DNA of 64,000 nt from Cohnella herbarum (GTDB taxonomy: Bacteria; Bacillota; Bacilli; Paenibacillales; Paenibacillaceae), in the NCBI RefSeq assembly GCF_012849095.1, contig NZ_CP051680.1, positions 7,560,001-7,624,000 of the forward strand, read 5' to 3'. Shown one piece after another: positions 51,151 through 60,963 of this stretch (the stretch's first letter is position 1; each line of letters begins with the position of its first letter). Position numbers and translations under genes: made by a program. Below the pieces are notes generated by a model. That model did not search any database. It saw only the letters and a program-made list of their open reading frames with translations, and was not told where the DNA came from.

Positions 51151-52974
51151 GTGTTCGGTCATTGGAACCGCATGTCCCGCTCGTTCTTCGGGCGATTGCA
51201 GTGGAAGCTTTTCGTCTTTTTCCTGATTCTGACCGTCATTCCGGCGATCTTGATCGGATATGTTCTATACAACAACGCTTATAAAGCCATTGAAGAGAAA
51301 ACCGGACTTTATTCGGAGCAGATCATGGTTCAGTCGGCTGGGCGGCTAGACGCTTTGCTTACGGGAATCGAGGATATTAGCCTCCAAATGGTGTCCGCGG
51401 TCGATATTCAGCAGCTCATCAAGGAAATATCCGAGAATGACGACGTCGCTACGGAAGCTAAGTCGGCCGCCAAACTGAAGATGAAGCTAGGTCAAATCCT
51501 AAGCTCGAAGCGCGAGATCGTGGGAGCGCAGGTTCTGATGGCGGAAAAGGATTTGGCGATAACGTCGGGAGAAACGATGGTGTCCGCCGATTACAAGTTG
51601 TCGAATGAATATACGCAGGCGATGAGCAGACCCGAACCGGTATATTGGAGGGGAACGATTCGCAATCAAAGTCCCTCGATGCTGTACGAGTATTTAACGA
51701 CGCTCACGCGCAAAATCTACGATCCTTCCAGCGGCATGGTGATGGGAACTCTCGTGCTGGGAACGAAAGAGTTCGCGCTAGCGGATACGTTCTCCTACAT
51801 CGATCTAGGTCCTAACGGGTTCGTTTTTATTATGGACAAGGAAGGCAAGGTCGTCTCCCATCTGAGCAAGAAGAAGCTGACGAAACCGGCGGAATATTCG
51901 TTCGTCCCGCAGATCGTCCATTCCGGCGAAGGCGACAACCGTATATTCTCCTCGGATTTGGACGGGCAGAAATTCATGATCACGTACGCCAAGTCGACTG
52001 CGACCGGATGGTATGTCGTCAGCGCAATCCCGTATTCGTATCTGATGGAAAGGATCGTCTCCGTAGGGAAGTTCGCTATCCAACTGGACGTTGTCCTGTT
52101 CTTATTGGCGATTCTGATCTCCTTGTTAATCTCCATCAGCATCTCGAGACCGGTGCAAAGACTCGTCGCGGCGATGGGCAAGGTCGAAGGCGGAGATCTG
52201 AAAGTATTCGTCAATCTGAAGAGCAACAATGAGATCGGAGTGCTCGGCAATAGCTTCAATCGGATGCTCAAACGGATCAACCAGTTGATCGATAGAGTCT
52301 ACGAGGCGGAGATTTTGCAGAAAGACGCCGAAATCAAGGCGCTGCAATCGCAGATCAATCCCCACTTTCTGTACAATACGTTATCCGTTATCGACAGCAT
52401 CGCGACGGTGAAGCAGGAGAAAGAGATTAGCGCCATCACTCAAATGCTAGCGGATATATTCCGATACAGCACGAACGGCAACGACGTGGCCACGATCGAG
52501 GAAGAAGTCGGTCAATTGCAGCGCTACTTGCATATTCAGAAGACCAGGTACGGAGAAGATTTGCGTTGGCAATTTATCATCGACCCGAACGTCCGCGAAT
52601 GCAAGATCGTGAAGCTATTGCTTCAACCCATCGTGGAAAACTCCGTCATACACGGCATCCGCAAAGCCGGTACGATCAAAGTCATCATTCTGCCAAGCGG
52701 GGACAATCTATCGATCGCGGTGGAAGATAACGGTTCCGGGATGACGGAAGAGGAGCTGACGGCGTTAATCGAAAGGTTGGAAACATCGTCAAACCGTCTT
52801 CGCAGCAAAACCGACGGGGGCTCGCACATCGGGCTCGCGAACGTTTGTCACCGAATTAAGAGCTTCTACGGAGAAGCGTTCGGGTTAACGATCGTAAGCT
52901 CGGAGGGATTAGGGACGAAGGTGACGATCACGATTCCTATCGTGCGAGAGGCAGAGCAAAACGATGAACGATGA
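51151..52974 (+). CDS. YesM-type sensor histidine kinase
   Basis: 607 residues from a GTG at 51151, which sits six bases after AAGAGGAGG; the longer reading extends toward the repeat array and is rejected. TM1 about 17-38 (FVFFLILTVIPAILIGYVLY), extracellular dCache-type sensor, TM2 near 310-330 (IQLDVVLFLLAILISLLISI), HAMP, then HFLYNTLSVIDSIATV with the phospho-acceptor His (near 406) and an HATPase (LLQPIVENSVIHGIRKAG, IGLANVCHR). Its cognate response regulator at 53397 is separated by a terminator and a convergent small gene. Likely senses a sugar or the binding protein encoded at 55204. Confidence 0.95.
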   Translation: MFGHWNRMSRSFFGRLQWKLFVFFLILTVIPAILIGYVLYNNAYKAIEEKTGLYSEQIMVQSAGRLDALLTGIEDISLQMVSAVDIQQLIKEISENDDVATEAKSAAKLKMKLGQILSSKREIVGAQVLMAEKDLAITSGETMVSADYKLSNEYTQAMSRPEPVYWRGTIRNQSPSMLYEYLTTLTRKIYDPSSGMVMGTLVLGTKEFALADTFSYIDLGPNGFVFIMDKEGKVVSHLSKKKLTKPAEYSFVPQIVHSGEGDNRIFSSDLDGQKFMITYAKSTATGWYVVSAIPYSYLMERIVSVGKFAIQLDVVLFLLAILISLLISISISRPVQRLVAAMGKVEGGDLKVFVNLKSNNEIGVLGNSFNRMLKRINQLIDRVYEAEILQKDAEIKALQSQINPHFLYNTLSVIDSIATVKQEKEISAITQMLADIFRYSTNGNDVATIEEEVGQLQRYLHIQKTRYGEDLRWQFIIDPNVRECKIVKLLLQPIVENSVIHGIRKAGTIKVIILPSGDNLSIAVEDNGSGMTEEELTALIERLETSSNRLRSKTDGGSHIGLANVCHRIKSFYGEAFGLTIVSSEGLGTKVTITIPIVREAEQNDER

Positions 52975-53004
52975 TTTGTCGTAAAGATCGCATTTTGCGC
53001 AATA

Positions 53005-53031
53005 AAAAAGCTCTCATCTAAGAGAGCTTTG
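53005..53031. terminator. intrinsic terminator after the sensor kinase gene
   Basis: AAAGCTCTC / GAGAGCTTT stem flanked by A/T; can serve the kinase and, in reverse, the zinc-ribbon gene. Confidence 0.75.
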
Positions 53032-53065
53032 ACGGGACGATCCTAACTCTTAGGGGAGAAGGGGA

Positions 53066-53266
53066 CTAACCTTCAGAATCAGGTTTCGACATAAACCATG
53101 AGATATGAGTACACCTTTCACAGATCAGGATGGCTGCATCTTTATTCGCCCAATCAAGTCCAAACAATGACATCCCGGTAGTGTTTAACTTTTTGTAATC
53201 AAGCTTAAAAGTATCATTCCGGCAGCAGGGGCAGGAAATTGGTGCTCCATTAGCACTGTATCTCAT
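53066..53266 (-). CDS. small zinc-ribbon protein (66 aa)
   Basis: Start ATG at 53266 with GAGGAG nine bases upstream; three earlier codons in frame have no site. Two Cys pairs, CPCC (near 12) and CERC (near 49), form a likely zinc ribbon (ISCPCCRNDTFKLDYKKL ... ILICERCTHISWFMSK). No DNA-binding or catalytic motif otherwise. It lies antisense between the kinase and response regulator genes, separating what is usually one operon. Function unknown. Confidence 0.8.
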   Translation of the reverse strand: MRYSANGAPISCPCCRNDTFKLDYKKLNTTGMSLFGLDWANKDAAILICERCTHISWFMSKPDSEG

Positions 53267-53396
53267 GGGTAACAACTCCTCATATCTAGTGGCGGTGGCT
53301 ACTCGGAAGAAGATATGCTATTAAGTTTATCACAAGTCATTGCACAGTTCGATAATATTGCCTAACATCCGTTAAAGAGAGAGGGGTTTTCTTACT

Positions 53397-55025
53397 ATGC
53401 TATTAAACGTGATGATCGTGGACGATGAAGCGCCCATACGCAGCGGGATTAAAATGAAGGTCGATTGGGAAGAGCTCGGCATGCAGGTCGCCGCGGAAGC
53501 GAGCGACGGAGCCGAGGCGCTGGAGTTGATCGAGAGGGGGGATATCGATCTGGTCATTACGGATATTACGATGCCCGTCATGGACGGGTTGAACCTGATC
53601 CGGAAAGCGACGGAAATCAACGACAACGTTAAATTCATTATCATAAGCGGCTACAGCGAGTTCGAATACGCGCGTACGGCGATGAAATACGGGATATCGG
53701 AATATTTGCTCAAGCCTTTGAAAGAAGCGGAGATGAGGGCGTCCCTCCTTGCCGTCAAAGAAGAAATACTAGCTTCCGAGCCTGCATGGCTGAAGGAACG
53801 GGAGAAAAGGGAGAAGCTTAAGATCAAGGAGGAATCCTTGCTTCATTGGCTATCGGACAAGAGCTCCAAGCACGTTCCGGCCGACGTCGTGCAAGAGTGG
53901 AAGCAGGAGCTTGAAGCGAATCGTTTCCTCATCGGAGTGATCAAGACGGAAGCATTGGATTCATCCGCGGACGATCCCGAGAGAATCCGCAATATCGTCC
54001 TCTATCACGAGATAGAAACGGCATGCAGCGAGCACTTGGATCATCTGGGAGACGGCTACGTCATCAAGAACATTCGGCCCGATCATGAATTCATCCTGCT
54101 GCTCCATCCCGATCCCGCGAACGGCAAAGACAAAATCGTACGAGCGTTAACCCCATTCGCGGAAAAGCTGGAGAAGAGGCTCGGCATCCGGGTTACGATC
54201 GGAATCGGCGAGGCTTACGATCAGGCGCATGCGATCAAAGCTTCTTACCGCGAAGCGGTATACGCCGTGAAGGAAAGGCTATTGCTCGGAACGGGCAAAG
54301 CGATCGACTATTCGCGAATCCCGGTTAAGAGCGATAAACCGAATTTCAACGCGGAGACGAAACTTCTGACGCGATTTCTGAAGGAAAAGAAGTGGGATAA
54401 GGCCAAAGAGCACATCGATTATTTGTTTACGAACGTCGTCCGCAAGAAACAGATTACCAACCACACCCATGTTCACGAGCTGTTTTTCGAGGTTTATTTT
54501 ATGATCAAACAGTTCTCCCAAGAAGAAGCCGCCGTTCATTCCGATTACGCGGTTGCGGGTTCGGTTGCGGATATCACGGATATCGTAACGGGATTCAGTC
54601 ATATGGATCAGATGGTGGATTGGCTGTATCTGTACATGGAGAGCGCTTGCCAACATCTGATCGGGGGACAAGACGCTACGGGCAAAGAAATCGTATATCG
54701 CGTCCAAGCTTATATTAAAGAGTTCTGCAGCTCGGATTTAACGTTGAACATGGTGTCCGAGAAGTATCATATCAATCCGATTTATTTCAGCAGAATTTTC
54801 AAAACCTACACCGGAGAAAGCTTCAACAACTATATTACGAGAATCAGGATGGAGGAAGCGAAACATTTGCTGGAGACGACTTCTTTGAGACAGCAGGAAA
54901 TATCGGAGATCGTCGGTTACGAGGATCCGAAATATTTCAGCAAGGTGTTCAAGAAATTTTTCGGCATCAGCCCGAGCCAATATACCGAAAATCGGTCACC
55001 TGAAATGACTTCGGGTAAGCCGTAA
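53397..55025 (+). CDS. YesN-type response regulator with AraC output domain
   Basis: 542 residues, full YesN length. Receiver: LLNVMIVDDEAPIRSGIKMK, phospho-acceptor Asp in LVITDITMPVMDG (near 55), Lys in YLLKPLKE. A long middle region (about 135-430) holds a GGDEF-like degenerate linker (GIGEAYDQAHAIKASYREAV). The AraC C-terminus reads YHINPIYFSRIFKTYTGESF and ISEIVGYEDPKYFSKVFKKF. It should control the ABC operon that begins 178 bases downstream. AGAGAGAGG lies before the ATG. Confidence 0.95.
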   Translation: MLLNVMIVDDEAPIRSGIKMKVDWEELGMQVAAEASDGAEALELIERGDIDLVITDITMPVMDGLNLIRKATEINDNVKFIIISGYSEFEYARTAMKYGISEYLLKPLKEAEMRASLLAVKEEILASEPAWLKEREKREKLKIKEESLLHWLSDKSSKHVPADVVQEWKQELEANRFLIGVIKTEALDSSADDPERIRNIVLYHEIETACSEHLDHLGDGYVIKNIRPDHEFILLLHPDPANGKDKIVRALTPFAEKLEKRLGIRVTIGIGEAYDQAHAIKASYREAVYAVKERLLLGTGKAIDYSRIPVKSDKPNFNAETKLLTRFLKEKKWDKAKEHIDYLFTNVVRKKQITNHTHVHELFFEVYFMIKQFSQEEAAVHSDYAVAGSVADITDIVTGFSHMDQMVDWLYLYMESACQHLIGGQDATGKEIVYRVQAYIKEFCSSDLTLNMVSEKYHINPIYFSRIFKTYTGESFNNYITRIRMEEAKHLLETTSLRQQEISEIVGYEDPKYFSKVFKKFFGISPSQYTENRSPEMTSGKP

Positions 55026-55203
55026 GGAAAATGAAAGGTATAATTTTTGCACTCGTTTAGTTGATTCTGTGAGTCTGCGCAAGTAACCATCCATGATAAC
55101 CTAAGTCTCAGACAGCGGCCCATACCTCCAAGAGCAATGACACAGTTCGGGATGCTGCGGACAATGGAATCATGGATTTTCTATGACAAAGGGAGGCTTT
55201 TCA

Positions 55204-56295
55204 ATGAAAAGAAGTTTATCCATCGTACTGTGCATCATGCTTTCATTGGTTCTGATTTTGGCGGCCTGCGGTAAAAACAACGAAAGCAAGCCGGCCTCGG
55301 GCAGCAGCGCAAGCGACTCTCAAGAGAAATCCAAAGAGATTAAACCGATCGTCGTCGGGGTGAGCAACGGATATATCGGCAACGGTTGGAGAACGCAAAT
55401 GACGGAAGCGATCGAGACGCTCGCGGAAGAATACAAACAAAAGGGTTGGATCGAGAAGATTACTATCCAGCACGCCGGAGTCGACGTGAACAACCAAATC
55501 GCGCAAATCCGCAACATGATCAACGCCAAAGTCGATTTGTTGCTTATCGATGCCAATTCTGAAACCGCTCTCAATCCGGTAATCGAAGAAGCGGTCAAGA
55601 AAGGGATTACCGTCATTACGTTCGACCAACCGGTAACGACCAAGAAATCGCTCAACGTCGTCATCGACCAGCAGCAGTTCGGAAGAAACCTTGCCGAGTG
55701 GTTCGTGAACGAATTGGGCGGCAAAGGCGATATCGTCATCGTAAGCGGCTTGCCTGGCCATCCGGCGAACGTTAACCGCTTGATCGGGATGAAAGAAGTG
55801 CTGGCGAAACATCCGGACATCAAAGTGCTGACCGAAGTTAACGGAAACTGGGACGAAGCGAACGCGCAGCAAGTGACTTCCAACCTGATCGCTTCCTATC
55901 CGAAAATCGACGGCGTGCTTACCCAAGACGGTATGGCGCTTGGCGTAGTGAACGCGTTCCAAGCGGCGAATAAGAAACTTCCCGTCATTACCGGCGAGAA
56001 CAACGTCGCTTTCCTTAAGAAGTGGAAGGAATTGAAGGACAGCGAAGGATTCAACACCTATGGACTGAATAACCCTCCGGGAATCGGCGCGACCGCGCTC
56101 GGAATCGGCGTCAGAATGCTTCAAGGCAAGGAAAACAAACTGCCTATGACGGATAACACTTACATCTATCCGATCGGCACGCACATCAAGAACGACAACC
56201 TCGAAGCCGAGCTGGGCAAAGTATCCGACAAGCCGGATACGTACACGCTTGACGAGAAGCTGTCCGAAGAGCAGTTGAATTCTTTTTTTGAATAA
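55204..56295 (+). CDS. lipoprotein periplasmic-binding-protein (type I, RbsB-like)
   Basis: 363 residues from the ATG at 55204 (AAAGGGAGGC upstream). Lipobox LILAAC near residue 22 with a Ser/Lys-rich tether. Type I fold: IVVGVSNGYIGNGWRTQMTE, IRNMINAKVDLLLIDANSET, ITVITFDQPV and DGVLTQDGMALGVVNAFQAA are the usual RbsB/XylF-like positions. Captures a monosaccharide or polyol. It is followed by a hairpin and then the ATPase gene. Confidence 0.95.
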   Translation: MKRSLSIVLCIMLSLVLILAACGKNNESKPASGSSASDSQEKSKEIKPIVVGVSNGYIGNGWRTQMTEAIETLAEEYKQKGWIEKITIQHAGVDVNNQIAQIRNMINAKVDLLLIDANSETALNPVIEEAVKKGITVITFDQPVTTKKSLNVVIDQQQFGRNLAEWFVNELGGKGDIVIVSGLPGHPANVNRLIGMKEVLAKHPDIKVLTEVNGNWDEANAQQVTSNLIASYPKIDGVLTQDGMALGVVNAFQAANKKLPVITGENNVAFLKKWKELKDSEGFNTYGLNNPPGIGATALGIGVRMLQGKENKLPMTDNTYIYPIGTHIKNDNLEAELGKVSDKPDTYTLDEKLSEEQLNSFFE

Positions 56296-56321
56296 TGTCA
56301 TACCGATAGGATCGAAACAAC

Positions 56322-56353
56322 GGAAGAGGGAGTACTCGGTATTCCCTCTTTCG
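56322..56353 (+). other. hairpin between binding-protein and ATPase genes
   Basis: GAAGAGGGA and TCCCTCTTTC form a 9-base stem with no T-run. This is the third hairpin in the window directly after a binding-protein gene. Confidence 0.6.
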
Positions 56354-56370
56354 ACAAGAGGAGACTGGCC

Positions 56371-57882
56371 ATGCAATTACTCGAAGCGAAATCGTTGCGC
56401 AAATCCTACGGCGGGGTCATGGCACTTCGCGACGGAAATCTGATCTGCAAGCAAGGCAAAGTATGCGGACTCCTCGGGGCTAACGGTTCCGGGAAGTCGA
56501 CTTTCTCTAAAATGATCTCGGGAGTCGTAAAGCCGGATGGCGGAGAAATTTGGTTCAACGGCGAGCGACTCAGCGTTGCGAACCCGCAAGAAGCCAAGAA
56601 ACACGGTATCATTATGGTTCATCAGCATCTGAGTCTCGTTCCCGAGCTGGCGATCTGGGAAAATATGACGCTAGGCTCGGAGCCGGAAGGCCGAATGGGC
56701 TTTATGAACGATCATCAGTCGCAGCGGATCGCGCAGACGTACCTGTCGAAATTCGCGCCCGAGCTGTCCATTCATGAGAAGGTGAAGGATCTTTCGCTCG
56801 CGCAAAAACAATTCGTGGAAATCGCCAAAGCCATTTCCCAGAAACCTAAGCTGCTCATCCTCGACGAGCCGACGGCTCCCTTGGAGCAATCCGAAGTAGA
56901 GAAGCTGTTCGCGGTCATTCGGGAATTAAAGGCTCTTCATACGTCGATCATCTTTATCTCCCATCGGTTGTGGGAAATCAAAAGCATTTGCGATTACGTC
57001 GTTGTTTTCCGGAACGGGGAAACCGTCGGAGCCATCGATTTCGAAACCGAGGCAAAGGACGAGAACCTTATCGTCTCGATGATATCGGGCAAGGAGCATG
57101 AGCATGCGAAGGACAACGCCCCGAGAAACGCCAAACAGACGGAAACGATGCTCGAAGTCCGGGAGCTCGCGCTCCGCAAATCCAAGGATCGGGTGAGCTT
57201 TGATATAAAGAAAGGCGAGATCGTCGGACTCGGAGGGCTACAAGGACAAGGGCAGGAGCAATTGCTGCTCGTACTGTCCGGATTAATTCAGCCTGAAGGC
57301 GGGCAGATCGCCTTGAACGGGAAGAAGCTGAAGCTGCGGCATCCTAAACACGCCGTGAGGGAAGGGATGGTTCTCGTTCCGGGAGACCGGCATAAGGAAG
57401 GGTTATTCCTGCAACACGACGTCCTGCTAAATCTGATTTATCCGCAATTCGCGACGAAGAAAACGAAGTTTTTCCTGAATATGAAGAAGTTGAAGGCCGA
57501 AGCGGACGAGGTCATTCGCCAAGTGAATATCGTTCCGAACGATCCGGGCAAAGTGGTGCAATTCTTAAGCGGAGGCAATCAACAGAAGGTTGTCGTAGGG
57601 AAGTGGCTGCCTCTATCTCCTAAAGTGCTGTTGCTCAGCGATCCGGCTAAGGGAGTCGACGTCGGCGCCAAGAAGGAACTGTACGATACCGTAAGGAAGC
57701 TGGCCGATCAAGGAACTTCCGTGCTGCTATACGCAAGCGATCATGAAGAGCTGATGAATATTTGCGATCGGGTATTTATCCTATTCGAAGACCAGATCGT
57801 GGAACAACTGTTGCCTTCCGATTACAGCGAACAACGTTTCGTGTCCGCATCCCTGCGATCCGCGAAGAGCGCAGTAAACTAG
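56371..57882 (+). CDS. sugar ABC transporter ATP-binding protein (RbsA/MglA-type, two ATPase domains)
   Basis: 503 residues with two nucleotide-binding domains. The first has Walker A GANGSGKSTFSKM (near 34), signature DLSLAQKQFVEIAKA, Walker B LLILDEPTAPL. The second is degenerate as usual in CUT2: GLGGLQGQGQEQLLLVLSG in place of Walker A, signature FLSGGNQQKVVVGKWL, Walker B-like VLLLSDPAKGVDVGAKKE. Walker B of the second domain reads LLSDP rather than LLLDEP. Energises the permeases encoded next. Confidence 0.95.
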   Translation: MQLLEAKSLRKSYGGVMALRDGNLICKQGKVCGLLGANGSGKSTFSKMISGVVKPDGGEIWFNGERLSVANPQEAKKHGIIMVHQHLSLVPELAIWENMTLGSEPEGRMGFMNDHQSQRIAQTYLSKFAPELSIHEKVKDLSLAQKQFVEIAKAISQKPKLLILDEPTAPLEQSEVEKLFAVIRELKALHTSIIFISHRLWEIKSICDYVVVFRNGETVGAIDFETEAKDENLIVSMISGKEHEHAKDNAPRNAKQTETMLEVRELALRKSKDRVSFDIKKGEIVGLGGLQGQGQEQLLLVLSGLIQPEGGQIALNGKKLKLRHPKHAVREGMVLVPGDRHKEGLFLQHDVLLNLIYPQFATKKTKFFLNMKKLKAEADEVIRQVNIVPNDPGKVVQFLSGGNQQKVVVGKWLPLSPKVLLLSDPAKGVDVGAKKELYDTVRKLADQGTSVLLYASDHEELMNICDRVFILFEDQIVEQLLPSDYSEQRFVSASLRSAKSAVN

Positions 57883-57909
57883 TTTATCTCAAATGTGGGG
57901 TGAGTCGAA

Positions 57910-58884
57910 TTGAATGGGCATAACCGCTTGCATAAGCTTCAACATCATAGCTTATTCCCGATCGTTATCATTTTTCTGATCGTCGTCGGGGTGAACGCCG
58001 CCTTGCAACCGGGGTTTTTCACCTATGACGTCTTCCAATCCAATCTGTCCAGCTTTACCCCGCTCGTGCTCGCAAGCATGGCCCAAGCGGTCGTCGTTCT
58101 GGTCGGCGGAATCGATCTGTCCATCGGGATGGCGATTACGTTGTCGACGGTCATCATGGCCGCGACGATGAACGACTCTCCCTCCAGCGTCTTTATCGGA
58201 CTCGGACTCGCTATCGTCGCTACGTTCGCGGTCGGAGCGCTTAACGGGATTACGGTCGGTTACTTAAAGCTGCCGCCGATTATATCCACTTTCGCCGTAT
58301 CCTCGGTGTGTTACGGAGCGGCGCTGCTGATCATGCCTCAGCCGGGCGGGTATATCCCTTCGTTTTTTTACGAGACTTATCAAACGAGCATTGCATCGAT
58401 TTTACCGATTTCGTTATTGATCATTATCGTTGGCCTTGCGATCTGGGGACTTATCTCGCGAAGAAAAATCTACCGTTATATTTACGCCGTCGGAGGCAGC
58501 GAATCTGCCGCTTACGCGAACGGAATCAATACGAAGAAGGTGAAGCTGTATGCCTTCTTGATTAGCTGCGTTTTCATCGTTCTGACCGCGTTGGTCGTCG
58601 TTTCGCAGACCGCGACCGGCGATGCTAATATCGGCCGGGCGTATACGCTGAATTCGATAGCCGCCGTCGTTATCGGAGGAATCAGCCTTCAAGGCGGGAA
58701 AGGCAATCTGATCGGAGCGGTTCTAGGGGCTTTGATACTCGGGTTTATATCCAACATTATTTTTTTCGCGAACCTTTCCTCCTTTTACCAAGATTTGATT
58801 AAAGGCTTGATTATCATATTCGCGCTGACGCTGTCTATTCTTCCGACGCTTCGGAAGAAGGCGCTTGCCCAATCGGGAGGTTGA
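57910..58884 (+). CDS. sugar ABC transporter permease (RbsC-type) 1
   Basis: 324 residues from a TTG start at 57910 preceded by GGGGTGAG. Eight or more hydrophobic segments; CUT2 motifs include VLVGGIDLSIGMAITLSTVI (near 59-78), AYANGINTKKVKLYAFLISC and NSIAAVVIGGISLQGGKGNL. It overlaps the second permease region (GGGAGG of that gene lies in its last codons). Two distinct RbsC-like permeases here suggest a heterodimeric channel. Confidence 0.94.
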   Translation: MNGHNRLHKLQHHSLFPIVIIFLIVVGVNAALQPGFFTYDVFQSNLSSFTPLVLASMAQAVVVLVGGIDLSIGMAITLSTVIMAATMNDSPSSVFIGLGLAIVATFAVGALNGITVGYLKLPPIISTFAVSSVCYGAALLIMPQPGGYIPSFFYETYQTSIASILPISLLIIIVGLAIWGLISRRKIYRYIYAVGGSESAAYANGINTKKVKLYAFLISCVFIVLTALVVVSQTATGDANIGRAYTLNSIAAVVIGGISLQGGKGNLIGAVLGALILGFISNIIFFANLSSFYQDLIKGLIIIFALTLSILPTLRKKALAQSGG

Positions 58885-58886
58885 CC

Positions 58887-59885
58887 ATGAGCACGAGCCA
58901 ATTACGAACGAACGAGGCGCGCACGGCGGGTTTGACGTTGAGGAAGGTCAAGAGCCTAGGCAATCATAAGGTTCTGATCGCATATCTGCTTGCCCTATTG
59001 ATTTTCGTGGCGGGACAGATCATCTCTCCCGGTTTCGGCGAATTTTCTAATATAATGAATGTACTGAACATATCCGCGCTGCTGGGGTTTATCGCATTGG
59101 CGCAGATGTTGGTCGTGATGTCCGGCGGAGAAGGGATAGATCTATCCGTCGGCGCGATGGCGTCGCTAGGCGCCGTCATGTCTTCGCAGATCATCGGCGG
59201 TTTGGACGGAAACCTTCCTTTGGCCGTTATCGTCGTGTTGCTGATTGGATTTCTGATCGGCTGCGTCAGCGGGCTGGGAATTTCCTATTTCAAAGTTCCT
59301 CCTCTGGTCATGACGCTGGCGATGGCAAGCGTAATCCAGGGAGGAGCGCTCGTCTATACGAACGGACAACCGAAGGGGATGGCTTCTCCTTTACTGAAGG
59401 AACTTGGAACGGGCAGGACCGCGGGGATTCCCCATTTGGTTCTGTTGTGGATCGTGATCGCGGTGATCGTCGCCGTCTTCCTTCTCCGCACGAAATGGGG
59501 CAAAGTGCTGTACGGATTGGGTACCAATCAACTGACGACCGAGCTGTCCGGAGTGAGAACGAAGGTCGTGCGTACCGTCGTGTACGGAGCAAGCGGGGCG
59601 ATATCGGCGATCGGCGGCATGTTGCTGCTTAGCTATACGGGTACTGCTTTTCTCGATATCGGCGCGACGTATATGTTGCCGACGGTCATCGCGGTCGTGA
59701 TCGGAGGAATTTCCTTGGCGGGCGGATTGGGAAGTTATAACGGAACCGTTGCCGGGGCGATTTTGTTAACATCGTTGAGCAGCATTCTGATCACGATGAA
59801 CATTACCGAAGGCGGTCGGCAGATCGTTTACGGAGTTATATTGTTGCTCCTTCTTATTGCTTATGGTAGGCAGAAGATGAATTGA
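58887..59885 (+). CDS. sugar ABC transporter permease (RbsC-type) 2
   Basis: 332 residues from the ATG at 58887, with GGGAGG six bases upstream; a TTG at 58881 is the alternative. Motifs parallel permease 1: VVMSGGEGIDLSVGAMASLG and PTVIAVVIGGISLAGGLGSY. An extra basic N-terminus precedes TM1. The pair with permease 1 forms the channel of the monosaccharide importer. Confidence 0.94.
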   Translation: MSTSQLRTNEARTAGLTLRKVKSLGNHKVLIAYLLALLIFVAGQIISPGFGEFSNIMNVLNISALLGFIALAQMLVVMSGGEGIDLSVGAMASLGAVMSSQIIGGLDGNLPLAVIVVLLIGFLIGCVSGLGISYFKVPPLVMTLAMASVIQGGALVYTNGQPKGMASPLLKELGTGRTAGIPHLVLLWIVIAVIVAVFLLRTKWGKVLYGLGTNQLTTELSGVRTKVVRTVVYGASGAISAIGGMLLLSYTGTAFLDIGATYMLPTVIAVVIGGISLAGGLGSYNGTVAGAILLTSLSSILITMNITEGGRQIVYGVILLLLLIAYGRQKMN

Positions 59886-59909
59886 CGGTTAGCTGGACTG
59901 CGAATTAAG

Positions 59910-59950
59910 AGAAGAAGATAAGAAGCTAAGAAGCTAAGAAGGCAAGAAGA
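59910..59950 (+). repeat. purine-rich simple repeat AAGAAGCT
   Basis: AAGAAG-AT, AAGAAGCT, AAGAAGCT, AAGAAGGC, AAGAAGAC form about five imperfect 8-base repeats in the leader of the mutarotase gene. Confidence 0.7.
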
Positions 59951-59975
59951 CAGGGAAGGGAAAGGTGTTGGGAAA

Positions 59976-60953
59976 ATGAGCCGATATGCAGCTAGTTGGG
60001 AGACGCAGGATGGGTTCGAGGTGATTTCGTTGACTGATGCGAGTAGCGATTCCGTTGCGGAGATTGTTCCCGGTGTCGGGAACAATCTGTATCGTTTCGA
60101 GAGCCGGGGACGGCAGGTACTTGTTCCGCCGGCAAGCATGTACGCGTTGAGGAACGAGAACAACGCGACTTTCATGTACGGTACGCCGATCCTGTTTCCG
60201 CCGAATCGGGTAATGGACGGGAGGATCGATTTTCGCGGCAGGGAATATCGGTTGCCGTTGAACGAGCCTCCGAATCGTCATCTTCATGGCGAGATATGCA
60301 GCAGGGCTTGGGAAGTTGTCGAAGCGGGCGCATCAGATGAGCAAGGCGCGTTCGTGACTAGCAGGTTTAGTTATGCTTCATATCCGGAACTGATGGCATA
60401 TTTCCCCCATCCGCTGACGTTTACGGTGACCGTTCGACTATGCGACGGGCGGTTGGAGATGAGCGGTACGATCGTGAACGAGGGAGAGGACGAAGCTCCG
60501 TTCGCTTTCGGGTTGCATCCTTATTTCTCTGTGCCGTACGGTAGCGGAGAAGAGATCGAACTGCAGGTTCCGGCGGTAGCGGAGTGGCCGGTGACGAACG
60601 AAGCTTTCGTTACGGATAGGCCATCGGTTACGGATCTCAGCCGGGCTCTGAACGAGGGCGTTTCCATTGCCGATTATCCCGTGAACGGATGCTCTTTGTT
60701 ATCGCTAGCCGGAGGGGATAGCACCTGCCGCATGGTGGTGAAAGACCGGAATTATACGATAGCCTATCGATTCGGACCGGAGTTTCCCTACGTCGTCCTG
60801 TTTCGGCCGGATTGGGCGGCGGCGTATTCGTTGGAACCGTATACGTATGTGACGGATGCTTTTAATCTTCCATACGAGCACGAACTGACGGGCGCTCGGG
60901 GCATAGGCGCAGGCGAGACTTTCCGTTTTAGCACGGGTATGTGGGTGGAGTAG
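59976..60953 (+). CDS. aldose 1-epimerase (galactose-mutarotase-like)
   Basis: 325 residues. Aldose 1-epimerase blocks: FMYGTPILFPPNRVMDGRID, NRHLHGEICSRAWEV (His near residue 104), FAFGLHPYFSVPYG (catalytic-type His near 173) and the late SLEPYTYVTDAFN (Glu). Interconverts sugar anomers, which fits the monosaccharide importer genes directly upstream. The ribosome site is weak (GGGAAAGG). No signal peptide. Confidence 0.9.
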   Translation: MSRYAASWETQDGFEVISLTDASSDSVAEIVPGVGNNLYRFESRGRQVLVPPASMYALRNENNATFMYGTPILFPPNRVMDGRIDFRGREYRLPLNEPPNRHLHGEICSRAWEVVEAGASDEQGAFVTSRFSYASYPELMAYFPHPLTFTVTVRLCDGRLEMSGTIVNEGEDEAPFAFGLHPYFSVPYGSGEEIELQVPAVAEWPVTNEAFVTDRPSVTDLSRALNEGVSIADYPVNGCSLLSLAGGDSTCRMVVKDRNYTIAYRFGPEFPYVVLFRPDWAAAYSLEPYTYVTDAFNLPYEHELTGARGIGAGETFRFSTGMWVE

Positions 60954-60963
60954 GAGAGGCTCG

